A stretch of DNA of 64,000 bases, taken from G965233625 sp965233625 (GTDB taxonomy: Bacteria > Planctomycetota > Planctomycetia > Pirellulales > Pirellulaceae). The stretch lies in contig OZ247499.1 in the NCBI GenBank assembly GCA_965233625.1, positions 6,014,001 to 6,078,000 on the forward strand, given 5' to 3'. A model generated the notes under the pieces. It was not told where the DNA came from and made no database searches. It worked only from the letters and a program-made list of their open reading frames with translations. Shown here in pieces: positions 18,131-26,878 of the stretch. The position numbers were made by a program, and so were the translations under genes. The first letter of the stretch is position 1; each line of letters begins with the position of its first letter.

Positions 18131-19582
18131 TCAGTCCTGTTTAACCGCTTCTTCGATACGTTTTCCAATCTCTTCGTCGATGTTCCGCCAGTATTCGAAG
18201 GCCCGCTGTAGAATGGGCTGCGAGACGTCTTGCTTTAGATGTCCGGCCACATTGGATACAAGCCGGTCGCGCTGCGGCTGATCCATGACTTTGCGGATTA
18301 GATCGTTGGCCTGGCTCCAGTCGTCGTCATCCTTGCGTTTTGTATAAGCGGCGCGGACGAACTCGCCATCCGCCTGCCAGACGTCCACCTGCGGGAACCG
18401 CTCGCCATCAGCCTGCGGGCCGCCCTTGGAGTTGGGTGCGTAGACGGGGTCCGTCACCTTATCCATCTGCATGGCGCCATCTTTGGTATAGCTGTGAACC
18501 GGGCACTGCGGCCGGTTGACGGGGATCTGTTTGTAGTTGACCCCCATTCGTGCGCGATGAGCGTCGGCATAGGCAAACAGGCGGGCGAGCAGCATTTTGT
18601 CCGGGCTGGGACCAATGCCGGGCACCAGGTTATTCGGCTCAAACGCGGCCTGTTCAATCTCGGCGTGAAAGTCGACCGGGTTGCGGTCAAGCTTCAGTTT
18701 GCCGACCTCCTGCAACGGATAATCAGCGTGCGGCCAGACCTTCGTCAGATCAAACGGATTCAGGCGGTACGTCTTGGCGTCTTCAAACGGCATGATCTGC
18801 ACCTTCAAAGTCCAGCTTGGATGGTCGCCGTTTTTGATCGCGTTAAACAGATCCCGCCGGTGATAGTCCGAATCTTCCCCCGCGATCTTCACCGCTTCGT
18901 CCTGGGTCAGACATTCGATCCCCTGATCGGTTTTGAAGTGGTACTTAACCCAGAAACGCTCGTTCGCCGCATTCACCCACATATAGGTGTGGCTTGAGTA
19001 GCCGTTCATGTGCCGCCACGACTTGGGAATGCCACGATCGCCCATCAACCAGGTTACCTGATGGGCGGACTCTGGCGACAACGTCCAGAAATCCCACTGC
19101 ATGTCATGGTCACGCAGCCCATTGTCGGCGCGGCGTTTCTGAGAACGGATGAAATGCTGAAATTTCAACGGATCGCGGATAAAGAAGACCGGCGTATTGT
19201 TGCCGACCATGTCGTAGTTGCCCTCGCTCGTATAGAACTTGATCGAGAACCCCCGCGGATCGCGCCACGTATCTGGACTGCCACGTTCACCCGCAACGGT
19301 TGAGAACCGCATCAGCGTTTCCGTCTTCACACCCGGCTGAAATACCGCCGCCTTGGTGAAATCACTCACATCCTGGGTGACTTCAAAACTTCCGAAAGCG
19401 CCTGACCCCTTCGCATGGGGCTGACGTTCCGCGATGCGTTCGCGGTTGAAATTCGCCATCTGCTCAATCAGATAGTGGTCCTGCAAGAGAATCGGACCGT
19501 CTGGACCGACGGTCAGAGAATGCTCATCGCTGGCCACAGGAATGCCGGCGTCAGTAGTGGTTGGCTTGGGAGTATCTGTCAT
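18131..19582 (-). CDS. katA: Monofunctional haem catalase, small-subunit (clade 3 type)
   Basis: It breaks hydrogen peroxide down to water and oxygen. The ATG at 19582 (MTDTPKPTTTDAG) gives 483 aa, the usual small-subunit length, and has a TAGGA site just upstream; the open frame to 19702 is not catalase-like. The catalytic His56 (RQPHAKGSGAFG), Asn129 (VGNNTPVFF) and the proximal haem ligand Tyr338 (RLFAYADAHRARMG) are all present. There is no C-terminal flavodoxin-like domain, which rules out the large KatE type. No OxyR-like regulator or ankyrin partner is adjacent. It is transcribed alone and ends at a hairpin terminator. Confidence 0.96.
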   Translation of the reverse strand: MTDTPKPTTTDAGIPVASDEHSLTVGPDGPILLQDHYLIEQMANFNRERIAERQPHAKGSGAFGSFEVTQDVSDFTKAAVFQPGVKTETLMRFSTVAGERGSPDTWRDPRGFSIKFYTSEGNYDMVGNNTPVFFIRDPLKFQHFIRSQKRRADNGLRDHDMQWDFWTLSPESAHQVTWLMGDRGIPKSWRHMNGYSSHTYMWVNAANERFWVKYHFKTDQGIECLTQDEAVKIAGEDSDYHRRDLFNAIKNGDHPSWTLKVQIMPFEDAKTYRLNPFDLTKVWPHADYPLQEVGKLKLDRNPVDFHAEIEQAAFEPNNLVPGIGPSPDKMLLARLFAYADAHRARMGVNYKQIPVNRPQCPVHSYTKDGAMQMDKVTDPVYAPNSKGGPQADGERFPQVDVWQADGEFVRAAYTKRKDDDDWSQANDLIRKVMDQPQRDRLVSNVAGHLKQDVSQPILQRAFEYWRNIDEEIGKRIEEAVKQD

Positions 19583-19777
19583 GGTGGTTCCTAAGGGTGC
19601 TTCGCCAGTCGGCCGCTCATCAACACACGTAGCGTTGCCGCGAAAAGATGCCGCACAAGCATAGCAAACCATGTGCCCCTTTGGCCAAGATGCATTTCCC
19701 ACTGAACGCCGCGATCTGCGTCCATGAAGCGCGGTTAGAAGATCACCAACGTGGCCGCTGAGCGACCATTCACACGG

Positions 19778-21136
19778 TCATCGCTTCCGCAGCAGGAGTT
19801 TGATGGGCGTCTGCGGGCGCAGGGCCATGGTGACTTCCAGTTGCGGGTCTTTAGATTCCGGCGCCAGTTCAAACTCGAAGTTCCGCAGCAGTACTGCGGC
19901 TGCCAGTTTGATTTCCTGCGTGGCGAATGACTGACCGATGCACACGCGGGGTCCGGCGCCGAAGGGGAAGTAGGCGCCGGGCGGTCGTTTTGCGGCCGTC
20001 TGGTTGAGGAAGCGTTCCGGCTGAAACGCCAGCGGGTTGGGGAACCATCTTTCGTCGCGCTGAGTGACGAACGAAGATAGCGCCAACATGCTGCCCTTGG
20101 GGACCGTGTATCCGCTGATCTCTAGTTCAACTGTTGATTGCCGCGCGAAGACTGCAAAAGCGGGCGGATACAGCCGCAGCGTCTCTTGAATGGTTGCTGT
20201 CAGGTAAGGAAGTTCCGCCGTCAGTAGCTGTTCCGGGGTTGTCGCCTCGACTTCCTGGTGACACTTTTGTGTCACCTCTGGATAGCGGCCAAGCACGTAC
20301 AGGAGCCATTCCAGCGCGGCGGCGGTGGTGTCGTGCCCGGCCAGCATCAGCGTCATCGCTTCGTCACGGACCTGCTGGTCGCTCAGAGTTGCGTTGCCCG
20401 GCTGATCGTCGACAGCAGCCAGCAGCATCGAAAGCAGGTCGCCGTGGTCTTTGCCTTCCTGCCGGCGGTCCCGGATGAACTTCCAGACAACCCGGTCCAG
20501 CACCGCAATCGCCCGTCGTTTCCGTAGATTCGCCGGAGTAGGAATCCAGGAGGGCAGCCGGACGGGGGCCTGCATTTCGTTGAAGGCGATCTGCGAGAGT
20601 GACTCGACTGCGGCGGAGATCTCCTGCGAATCGGCGCTCACATCGCTATCGAACATCGTCCGGCAGATGACAGACAGCGTCAGCGACCGCATCGCGCTGC
20701 GTACGTCTAATTCCAGAAGATCACCTGCCTGGGAATCTGCTTCCCACGTTTCCAGCAGCGTCTGCGTGGCGTTGACGATCGCCTTGGCATAAGCGTTGAT
20801 GCGGCGTGGCTGAAACGCCTGCTGCACCAGGCGCCGTTGCTGCGCCCATTGTTTCCCTTCGGCAATCAGAATGCTGCGGCCATTCCATTGGGCAAACGTC
20901 TGCATGATCCGCGGCAGGCGGACGATGGATTTGGCCTGTTTGACCAGCACTTCGTGAACGGCTGCGGGATGAAAAAAGAAGAACAGCCGGTAAGGGCCGG
21001 TCTGCATCGAAACCGTGTCGCCATACTCTTTATGCAACGCAGCGTAATAGCCGGTCACATCGGCCTTCATCCTGGCCATTTCGCGCATGCCAAAAAAGCC
21101 ATCACGCGGACCGGGGGGCAATCTATCGGTGGACAT
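19778..21136 (-). CDS. Cytochrome P450
   Basis: A 452-aa soluble P450 with no membrane anchor. The I-helix oxygen-binding motif is AGHDTT (266-271), the K-helix ExxR is ETLR (318-321), and the haem loop FGAGPRVCIG has its Cys ligand at 399. The overall pattern is closest to bacterial CYP102/CYP4-like fatty-acid hydroxylases, but without a fused reductase. Redox partners (ferredoxin, ferredoxin reductase) are not in the neighbourhood. Substrate unknown. It lies 195 bp upstream of catalase on the same strand, with little reason to call them an operon. Confidence 0.95.
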   Translation of the reverse strand: MSTDRLPPGPRDGFFGMREMARMKADVTGYYAALHKEYGDTVSMQTGPYRLFFFFHPAAVHEVLVKQAKSIVRLPRIMQTFAQWNGRSILIAEGKQWAQQRRLVQQAFQPRRINAYAKAIVNATQTLLETWEADSQAGDLLELDVRSAMRSLTLSVICRTMFDSDVSADSQEISAAVESLSQIAFNEMQAPVRLPSWIPTPANLRKRRAIAVLDRVVWKFIRDRRQEGKDHGDLLSMLLAAVDDQPGNATLSDQQVRDEAMTLMLAGHDTTAAALEWLLYVLGRYPEVTQKCHQEVEATTPEQLLTAELPYLTATIQETLRLYPPAFAVFARQSTVELEISGYTVPKGSMLALSSFVTQRDERWFPNPLAFQPERFLNQTAAKRPPGAYFPFGAGPRVCIGQSFATQEIKLAAAVLLRNFEFELAPESKDPQLEVTMALRPQTPIKLLLRKR

Positions 21137-21228
21137 CGTTGTTCAGTGATCTATCGAGTTGCGCAAGTGTTGTTTCTACCACCTGAAGCGGCATACCACT
21201 GCGGATGTTACAGCGACAGGTTGAAATC

Positions 21229-21549
21229 CTACGCCGCAGCCTCAGCCGGCAGCCAGCCAAATAGATACGCAATCAGGAAAATCTCACCCGCGGTAATCAG
21301 CACGCAGGTGGCAAAGAACGCGAACACGTGAAACATGCCCACGCCGTCGTGATCGTCCATCCCGAACATCATCCGCACCATCGGCGGAATGAAAATGATC
21401 TTCAGCATCGAAACGGTCGTTTCCCAGATGGTCTGCGTCGCGTAATCACTGGTATCAAACACTAGCCAACCGACGGCAAAATAGACCGGAACATTCACGA
21501 TCAACAGCAGCACGATGCCAGGAATGATGAGAATTTCGTAGCCGTCCAT
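21229..21549 (-). CDS. Small membrane protein, three TM segments
   Basis: A 106-aa protein with hydrophobic segments at about 6-30, 42-60 and 72-99 (VFAFFATCVLITAGEIFLIAYLFGWL). An acidic loop with DDHDGVG lies between the second and third. No family recognised. It is on the same strand as the P450 gene, 92 bp upstream of it. The ATG has a purine-rich stretch before it (GGCGGAAGGGCGG). Confidence 0.7.
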   Translation of the reverse strand: MDGYEILIIPGIVLLLIVNVPVYFAVGWLVFDTSDYATQTIWETTVSMLKIIFIPPMVRMMFGMDDHDGVGMFHVFAFFATCVLITAGEIFLIAYLFGWLPAEAAA

Positions 21550-21858
21550 ATCCGCCCTTCCGCCGGGAACAGGAATTACCTAGTGCTTAACCCATTGGTA
21601 CCTAAACAAGTTTTGTTTGCGTACATTAACCCGAAGCGCGAGCGAGGGCGTTTGATTGAGTGGTTAAAACAAGGGTTTTTGGCGAATTAGCGTCACGTCG
21701 ATAGTTGTCCTGACGGGCCATTTCCGGTCAGCGCGGGACGTCCCTCGCTCGCGCTTCGGGTTGGTGTTCCGTCCTACAAATACAGCTTTATGGCTAATTC
21801 ACCTTATGCAGCTTTTCGATTTGTATAGATACCAATGGCTTAAGGAATGAGAGCCAGA
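21550..21858. other. Intergenic region carrying the family C inverted repeat
   Basis: About 309 bases without a credible coding frame. It contains the inverted repeat pair at 21628-21762. An AT-rich shoulder (GTTTTGTTTGCGTACATTAA) lies next to the left arm and could hold a promoter for the minus-strand gene at 21229. Confidence 0.5.
21628..21762. repeat. Intergenic inverted repeat, family C
   Basis: A perfect 21-base pair of inverted arms, 21628-21648 (starting AACCCGAAGCGCGAGCGAGG) and 21742-21762, with a 93-base spacer. No ORF of note in the spacer. This kind of CGAAGCG/CGAGCGAGGG repeat is typical of planctomycete intergenic DNA as far as I recall. Confidence 0.8.
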
Positions 21859-22524
21859 TCAAAGCCCTGGCCGGGCGTTTTCTCCCACAAAGGGATTGTG
21901 CTTCTTTTCTTCGCCCGTCGTTGTCGGGTCGCCATGACCGGGCAGCACAACGGTGTCGTCGGGCAGCGTGTAGAGCTGTGTCTGGATCGATTTCTCTAGC
22001 TGCTCAAAGCTGCCATCGGGGAAATCGGTGCGGCCGATACTGCGCTGAAACAGCACATCGCCGCCCAGCACCAGCACGGGACTGGCTGCGTGGGCCACAA
22101 ACACGATGTGCCCGCTGCAATGGCCCGGCGTATCGCGGATTTCGAAGGTCATGCCGGCAATTTCGTACTGCTGCCCGTGCTCAAGTAGTTCGTCCGCCTC
22201 CGGGCTGATGATCTCAAAGCCGTACTGCGCGGAAAGGTTCAATTGCGGGTTGGTCAGCTTTTCCGCATCGCCCGCGCCGATGACCAGCGGAATATCCGGC
22301 CAGCAGCGTTTCATCGCTTCGTTGCCGGCAATGTGGTCGGAATGGCCGTGCGTGTTGAGGATTGCCTTGGGCGTGAGTTTCTTTTCGGCGATCAGCTGGA
22401 AGATAGGCTCTGGCTCGAAGCCCGGGTCCACAATCACGCAGGCACTGCTGCCTTTTGGATGCACTATATATGTGTTTTCCGCAAAGGGCTGCGAAACCAC
22501 GACGTGGTATTCAATTTCTGACAT
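21859..22524 (-). CDS. Metallo-beta-lactamase-fold hydrolase, glyoxalase II-like
   Basis: A 221-aa single-domain MBL-fold protein. The zinc motif THGHSDH (His59, His61, Asp63, His64) is followed by the metal ligands in DTPGHCSGH and GGDVLF, and the final His in LPGHGDPTTTG. HNPFVGENARPGL at the C-terminus matches the YcbL/glyoxalase II-like group, which hydrolyses S-lactoylglutathione or related thioesters. The C-terminal substrate domain of true GloB is missing, so another thioester or persulfide substrate is possible. It is cytoplasmic and apparently monocistronic. Confidence 0.9.
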   Translation of the reverse strand: MSEIEYHVVVSQPFAENTYIVHPKGSSACVIVDPGFEPEPIFQLIAEKKLTPKAILNTHGHSDHIAGNEAMKRCWPDIPLVIGAGDAEKLTNPQLNLSAQYGFEIISPEADELLEHGQQYEIAGMTFEIRDTPGHCSGHIVFVAHAASPVLVLGGDVLFQRSIGRTDFPDGSFEQLEKSIQTQLYTLPDDTVVLPGHGDPTTTGEEKKHNPFVGENARPGL

Positions 22525-22868
22525 GAATTGCTATCCCCTGAAATGGGCGTGCCGTGTACAGTTCGCCACAAGCGGGCGCGACCATGGCTGTTGCGTGTGT
22601 AAGTAAGACGAAGCTGGTAAACCGGGGTATCTGCGTTAACTGTAATTCACATGTGCGAATTGTTATTTGTGTCGTCTGTGGCAGGCGATAACAGATGCAT
22701 ACGCGCTACTGTGGCGGCTGTATGACTCCCACAAGCGAAAGGCGACTTGGTTGCACGAGGCGACAAAGTTGCATTTTCGGATATTTCTGGCGGGGGTAAG
22801 TCTTGCAGCCAAAAAACGGCCAGCAGATGCGCTGCTTCAAAACGAACCAGGCAGGAGCCATTTGTCGT
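22525..22868. other. Intergenic region between divergent genes
   Basis: About 344 bases between the MBL-fold gene and the DUF1571 gene. It should hold both promoters. The DUF1571 frame is open back to 22803, but the residues there do not look like a signal peptide. I see no repeat, RNA gene or hairpin terminator. Confidence 0.4.
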
Positions 22869-23771
22869 ATGACTAGACAAGTTATATCCCACTTCACAGG
22901 TCTGGCCGCCGTCCTTTCGGCAGTCCTGTTGCAGGCGACGATACTAAACGCGGCCGAGCCACGCGGTGGTCTACGCCAACCTGTCTACCGGGTTAATAAT
23001 ACCAGCAACACCGCCGGTGCGAACCCTGCCAGGCAACCCGTCCGCAACGCCCATCCGCTGGACCCGGCATTGCGTATCGCCTACGACGGCCTGGAGAACA
23101 TCGACAAGAACATTCACGATTACACGGCCACGCTGGTCAAGCGCGAACGTGTTAACGGGACGCTGACCGGCCAGGAGTTCCTGGCCGTCAAGATCCGCAA
23201 CCGCAAAGTCGCCGCAGGCCGCGTAACGCAGCCGCTGAGCGTCTACATGAAATTCCTCAAGCCCGACGCCAAAGCGGGCCGCGAGGTGATCTGGGTGGAA
23301 GGCCGCAACAACGGCAAACTGGTCGCCCACGAAGTGCCCGGCTTCCGCAACATCATCAGCGTCAACCTGGCTCCCGATAGCTACCTGGCGATGCTCGGCA
23401 ACCGCTACCCGATCACCGACGCCGGCATTCAGAACCTGGTCTACAAGCTCATCAAAAAGGGCGAACGTGACCGCAAGTATCCTGAATGCGAAGTGAAGTT
23501 CTACAAAGGCGCCAAAATCAACGATCGCACCTGCACCCTGTTGCAGGTGATGCACCCCGTCAAACGCGATCACTTTGATTTCTACATCGCCCAGATCTTC
23601 ATCGACGATCAGCTGCAGGTGCCAATCCGCTACGCCGCCTACGAGTGGCCCAAAACCCCCGGCGGCAAACCCGTGCTGCTCGAGGAATACACCTACATGA
23701 ACATCAAGCTCAACGTCGGTCTAACCGACGCCGACTTTGACAAGAACAACAAAGCCTACAAGTTCCCATAA
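22869..23771 (+). CDS. Exported DUF1571 protein
   Basis: From the ATG at 22869 (MTRQVISHF) the product is 300 aa with a signal peptide ending near LNAAEPRG. AGGAG lies about 12 bases upstream. After a short low-complexity stretch comes the DUF1571 domain: LDPALRIAYDGLENIDKNI, DYTATLVKRERVNG and VYMKFLKPDAKAGREVIWVEGRN. It continues to YTYMNIKLNVGLTDADFD. The family is widespread in Planctomycetes and resembles LolA/LolB-like half-barrels that bind lipids, but its function has not been worked out to my knowledge. It is followed by a hairpin. Confidence 0.85.
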   Translation: MTRQVISHFTGLAAVLSAVLLQATILNAAEPRGGLRQPVYRVNNTSNTAGANPARQPVRNAHPLDPALRIAYDGLENIDKNIHDYTATLVKRERVNGTLTGQEFLAVKIRNRKVAAGRVTQPLSVYMKFLKPDAKAGREVIWVEGRNNGKLVAHEVPGFRNIISVNLAPDSYLAMLGNRYPITDAGIQNLVYKLIKKGERDRKYPECEVKFYKGAKINDRTCTLLQVMHPVKRDHFDFYIAQIFIDDQLQVPIRYAAYEWPKTPGGKPVLLEEYTYMNIKLNVGLTDADFDKNNKAYKFP

Positions 23772-23799
23772 GCCAGAACGCGTAAGCTAAAAACAAGAG

Positions 23800-23832
23800 C
23801 AAGGGAGGCTATAAAAGGCCTCCCTTGTTGCG
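23800..23832 (+). terminator. Hairpin terminator after the DUF1571 gene
   Basis: A perfect 10-bp stem, CAAGGGAGGC (23800-23809) with GCCTCCCTTG (23818-23827), and an 8-base AT-rich loop. Only a short TTG follows, so termination may be weak or the hairpin may stabilise the transcript end. Confidence 0.7.
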
Positions 23833-23926
23833 TTCGGCTATGACGTTATCGCTCTTCGCAAGCCACAAGAAACTTTAGTCCGACCGGTTCACGCTCCGCG
23901 CAGCGCTGTTAGGGACGGATTCTGTA

Positions 23927-23966
23927 CCCCCTCACCCTAACCCTCTCCCCAAAGGGGCGAGGGGAC
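23927..23966 (+). repeat. Intergenic palindromic repeat, family A (copy 2)
   Basis: The cleanest copy: CCCCCTCACCCTAACC, then CTCTCCCC AAA GGGGCGAGGGGAC. It lies between the convergent DUF1571 and SUKH genes. Confidence 0.8.
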
Positions 23967-23990
23967 CCGATGTAACGCCTGGATCATGGC

Positions 23991-24971
23991 TCAATCCCAG
24001 GCCTTCCGCGCTTTGCGTTTCCATACGCGGAAGGACTTGCCTACTTGTTTGACGTCTCCGCCATCGTGGTGGTAGATCCAGACAGAGTCTCCGCCGGCGG
24101 GATCTAGATAGAGCACGTCTCCGTCTTCACTCTGCCCGATGGCAATTCCTGTGGCGAGGCGTTTCAGTGGATAGGGCTTACTCTTTGCATCCGTCGTTGC
24201 GCCCTCAGGAAAGAAATCGCGGGGCATGCCGGCGACGAAGCCCTGGAGCATGTGGATCGCTGGATACTCTTTGCCGTTGATATTCGTCGGCTGGAATAAC
24301 TGTGCGGCCGTGAGCATTTCCCAGGTACAGTCGTCGAATTCCAGGCGGTCCCGTCCGTGGTGTTTGAGCAGGAACTGGAGGTAGTCTTCGGGCAGCGTGA
24401 TGCGTGCTTTCTTCAGTTCCTTGGCCGGGATCTCAATCTTTGGCTCTACATATCTGGGAAAGCCGGCGTCGCGCCATGCCTGGAGCTGTTCCAGCGGAAG
24501 ATGCTCGTCAGTAACGTCATCCGGGTAGTCGTATTCAGCGACCATGTCCTCGAAGGGATATTTTGAATGTTCAGACAGGTCCGTCAAAACCGAGAGCCGC
24601 GTATCGCCGCCCCATTTGGGATCGAGAATCATCTCCACGGCTTCGGCGTACGCTTCGCGGCCAAACACGCGGATCAGTGCTCTCATGCAGTAATAACCAT
24701 GCGAGCGGTTCTCATCCACGAAGTGAGACCGCATGTAATCGATGTCGTCACGTCCGATAAGATCAGAGAGCCCACTGAGCGCTAGATCGGCGTAGGGGCC
24801 ATGATTCACCACGGCCTTTAAGGCTTCGATAGCCTCAGCACGCTGTTTCTTCCTGGCGCCAAGCTCCGCGATTTCCGCGATGAGGTCGTATGCCTTGTTC
24901 CAGCCGGCTTTGGAGTATTTCTTCCGCATCGCCAGCAGCTTCTTGCGGCGGGATTCAATTGGCTTGGACAT
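23991..24971 (-). CDS. SMI1/KNR4 (SUKH) family protein with helical N-terminal domain
   Basis: A 326-aa soluble protein. Residues 1-170 are helical and look like degenerate HEAT repeats (LKAVVNHGPYADLALSGLSDLIG, MRALIRVFGREAYAEAVEMIL). Residues about 180-320 match the SUKH fold: LPEDYLQFLLKHHG at 193-206, then a long insert, GIAIGQSEDGDVLYLDP and VWIYHHDGGDVKQVGKSF. SUKH proteins often act as immunity proteins against polymorphic toxins, but free-standing ones occur with other roles. No toxin gene is next to it. The ATG at 24971 was accepted; the N-terminus is Lys/Arg-rich. Confidence 0.8.
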   Translation of the reverse strand: MSKPIESRRKKLLAMRKKYSKAGWNKAYDLIAEIAELGARKKQRAEAIEALKAVVNHGPYADLALSGLSDLIGRDDIDYMRSHFVDENRSHGYYCMRALIRVFGREAYAEAVEMILDPKWGGDTRLSVLTDLSEHSKYPFEDMVAEYDYPDDVTDEHLPLEQLQAWRDAGFPRYVEPKIEIPAKELKKARITLPEDYLQFLLKHHGRDRLEFDDCTWEMLTAAQLFQPTNINGKEYPAIHMLQGFVAGMPRDFFPEGATTDAKSKPYPLKRLATGIAIGQSEDGDVLYLDPAGGDSVWIYHHDGGDVKQVGKSFRVWKRKARKAWD

Positions 24972-25155
24972 GGCGTTAAAGATTATTCAGGGCGTGCCCG
25001 GAACACTCTTGTGGTAGAGGCGTGAGAACGGTTGCACCGTAGGCTTCGGAGATGATGCTGATCATCCCAAAGCTTAACCAATACCAAAGCAACGCGCGTG
25101 AGCGTTTTCTGTTTTGCCGCCCACTATTCTGCTGCCACTATTTTGCAGACCGGCG

Positions 25156-26382
25156 TTACTGCTTGAACAGCTTGCTGCGGTCGCCGACGGTCACGCGTGT
25201 CATCAGGCGTTTGCCGTCGCGGTAGAAGATGACGGGCACTTGCTGGCCGACGGGCGTGAGGCTGACGCGGTTGACCAGATGGTTGTCGTCTTCGATTACG
25301 ATGCCGTTGAATTGAAGAATGACGTCGCCCACTTCCAGTGACGCCTGTCCTGCGGGCGAACCGGGAGTGACATTAGTGATGCGGGCGCCACGGTAGCTTG
25401 GCAGGCCCAGCTTGGCGGCCTGAGCGGCGTTGAAGCGAGAATCCAGCCGCACACCCATGAAGGCGCGTTCGACGCGGCCTTTTTCAATCAACTGCTGGGC
25501 GATCACCCGCACCATGTTGATCGGGATCGAAAAGCCGATGCCCTCGTTACCGCCGGAATTGCTGGCGATGGCCGTGTTGATGCCCACGACTTCGCCCCGC
25601 AGGTTCATCAACGGGCCGCCGCTGTTGCCGGGATTAATGGCCGCATCGGTCTGAATGAAATCCTGGTACCGCACTTCGCCGCCGCCAAGATCCAGATCCC
25701 GCCGCCCCTTAGCGCTGATAATGCCGTACGTGACCGAATGGCTCAGGCCGAACGGGCTGCCGACCGCCAGCACGAAGTCGCCGATTTCCAGCTTATCGCT
25801 GTCGCCGATTCTGACCGGGATAAGCTTCGGCGCCGTCACCGCCAGCACCGCAATGTCCGTCTCCGGATCGGTCCAGCGTTTGGAGGGATAGATCACGCGG
25901 CCATCCCATAACTTGACCTTGATGCCAGTTAAAGGCGACTCATCAATCACATGGCGGTTGGTGATGACATAATGTTTTTCGCCATACCGCAGGATCACAC
26001 CCGAACCGGATTCCTCCACGGGCTTACGGCGGGGTAGATCGTCTTCGCGGGTGGCTTCGATGTGCACGACCGTCGGCTTCACCAGACGGACGACCTTCTT
26101 GAGTAGATTGCCCTGTTTCTCCAGCGCGATGACTTCGGCCAGAATTTCGCGATACAGCTTGTCACGGGCTTCCGCCGTCGATGGCGCCGGCACGCTGTCG
26201 CCGGTGGTGGCGGTCAGCGGTGGCGTGGCTGCGGGCGGGCGCAGCGTAGGAGCGCTGAGCGGCGTTTCAGGGGGCTGCGCCTGAGCGCGATCGCTGGGCG
26301 CCCCGAGCAAAGAGAGTGTGGCAGAGCCGATACAGACGGCCTTTGCGAAGTGCAATGCAAGTGAATTCAATTTCGTTGCCAC
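25156..26382 (-). CDS. HtrA/DegP-like serine protease with one PDZ domain
   Basis: A periplasmic trypsin-fold protease of about 408 aa. A signal peptide precedes a Pro-rich stretch. The catalytic triad is His144 (ITNRHVID), Asp176 (PETDIAVL) and Ser254 (GNSGGPL), numbered from the GTG at 26382. One PDZ domain follows (about 305-395, FMGVRLDSRF, ITNVTPGSPAGQASLEVGDVIL). The frame begins at a GTG at 26391, but that codon touches the Shine-Dalgarno AAGGAGG; the GTG at 26382 lies 9 bases from it and is the better start. The single PDZ makes it DegS-like in layout, without an anchor if the signal is cleaved. Confidence 0.93.
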   Translation of the reverse strand: MATKLNSLALHFAKAVCIGSATLSLLGAPSDRAQAQPPETPLSAPTLRPPAATPPLTATTGDSVPAPSTAEARDKLYREILAEVIALEKQGNLLKKVVRLVKPTVVHIEATREDDLPRRKPVEESGSGVILRYGEKHYVITNRHVIDESPLTGIKVKLWDGRVIYPSKRWTDPETDIAVLAVTAPKLIPVRIGDSDKLEIGDFVLAVGSPFGLSHSVTYGIISAKGRRDLDLGGGEVRYQDFIQTDAAINPGNSGGPLMNLRGEVVGINTAIASNSGGNEGIGFSIPINMVRVIAQQLIEKGRVERAFMGVRLDSRFNAAQAAKLGLPSYRGARITNVTPGSPAGQASLEVGDVILQFNGIVIEDDNHLVNRVSLTPVGQQVPVIFYRDGKRLMTRVTVGDRSKLFKQ

Positions 26383-26488
26383 AGCCAACACCCTCCTTGG
26401 GTTGGTTCTTTACCTGACGAACCAGTCCGCCGGACCTTATAAATCCGGCGGCGGTTCGCATTTGTGATTTACTCGTTTGTCGAAGCGA

Positions 26489-26878
26489 TTAGACTTCGTC
26501 GGCGACCTGGCTCCAGTCCTCGACAGAGCCGTGCTTCTCTGCTTCGCGCTGGCAGTTGATGCACAAGGTTGCATAAGGCAACGCCTGCAGTCTTGCAAGT
26601 GGAATGTTGCTGTCGCAGCCGTCGCATACGCCGTATTGTCCTGCACGCATCCGTTCTAACGCCAGATCAATCCGCGCCAATTCGCGGCTTTCCACCTCGG
26701 CTAGTTGCGAGTTCATTTCGTCCTGCGCTGAATCGAGTGCAAAATCGATCACATCGCCGGAAGTCTGTTCGCGGAGTTCGTTCAATAGGCTCAGGTCGCC
26801 CGACAGCGCCCTGCGAAGGGCGTCGCGTCGCTTGATGAGCACCTGGTGTAACTTCAGGATTGCGTCTTTGCGTGCCAT
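26489..26878 (-). CDS. DksA/TraR-type C4 zinc-finger protein
   Basis: A 129-aa protein from the ATG at 26878 (MARKDAILKL). An N-terminal helical hairpin (about 1-75) carries FALDSAQDE near the tip. A C4 zinc finger follows, Cys85-x2-Cys88 and Cys106-x2-Cys109, with GVCDGCDSNIPLARLQALPY. This is the layout of DksA-like proteins that enter the RNA polymerase secondary channel. Classic DksA has two Asp at the hairpin tip; here the acidic positions are less clear, so it may be a DksA-like paralogue. The open frame upstream to 26953 is not conserved-looking. A purine-rich GAGAGAGG precedes the ATG. Confidence 0.88.
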   Translation of the reverse strand: MARKDAILKLHQVLIKRRDALRRALSGDLSLLNELREQTSGDVIDFALDSAQDEMNSQLAEVESRELARIDLALERMRAGQYGVCDGCDSNIPLARLQALPYATLCINCQREAEKHGSVEDWSQVADEV

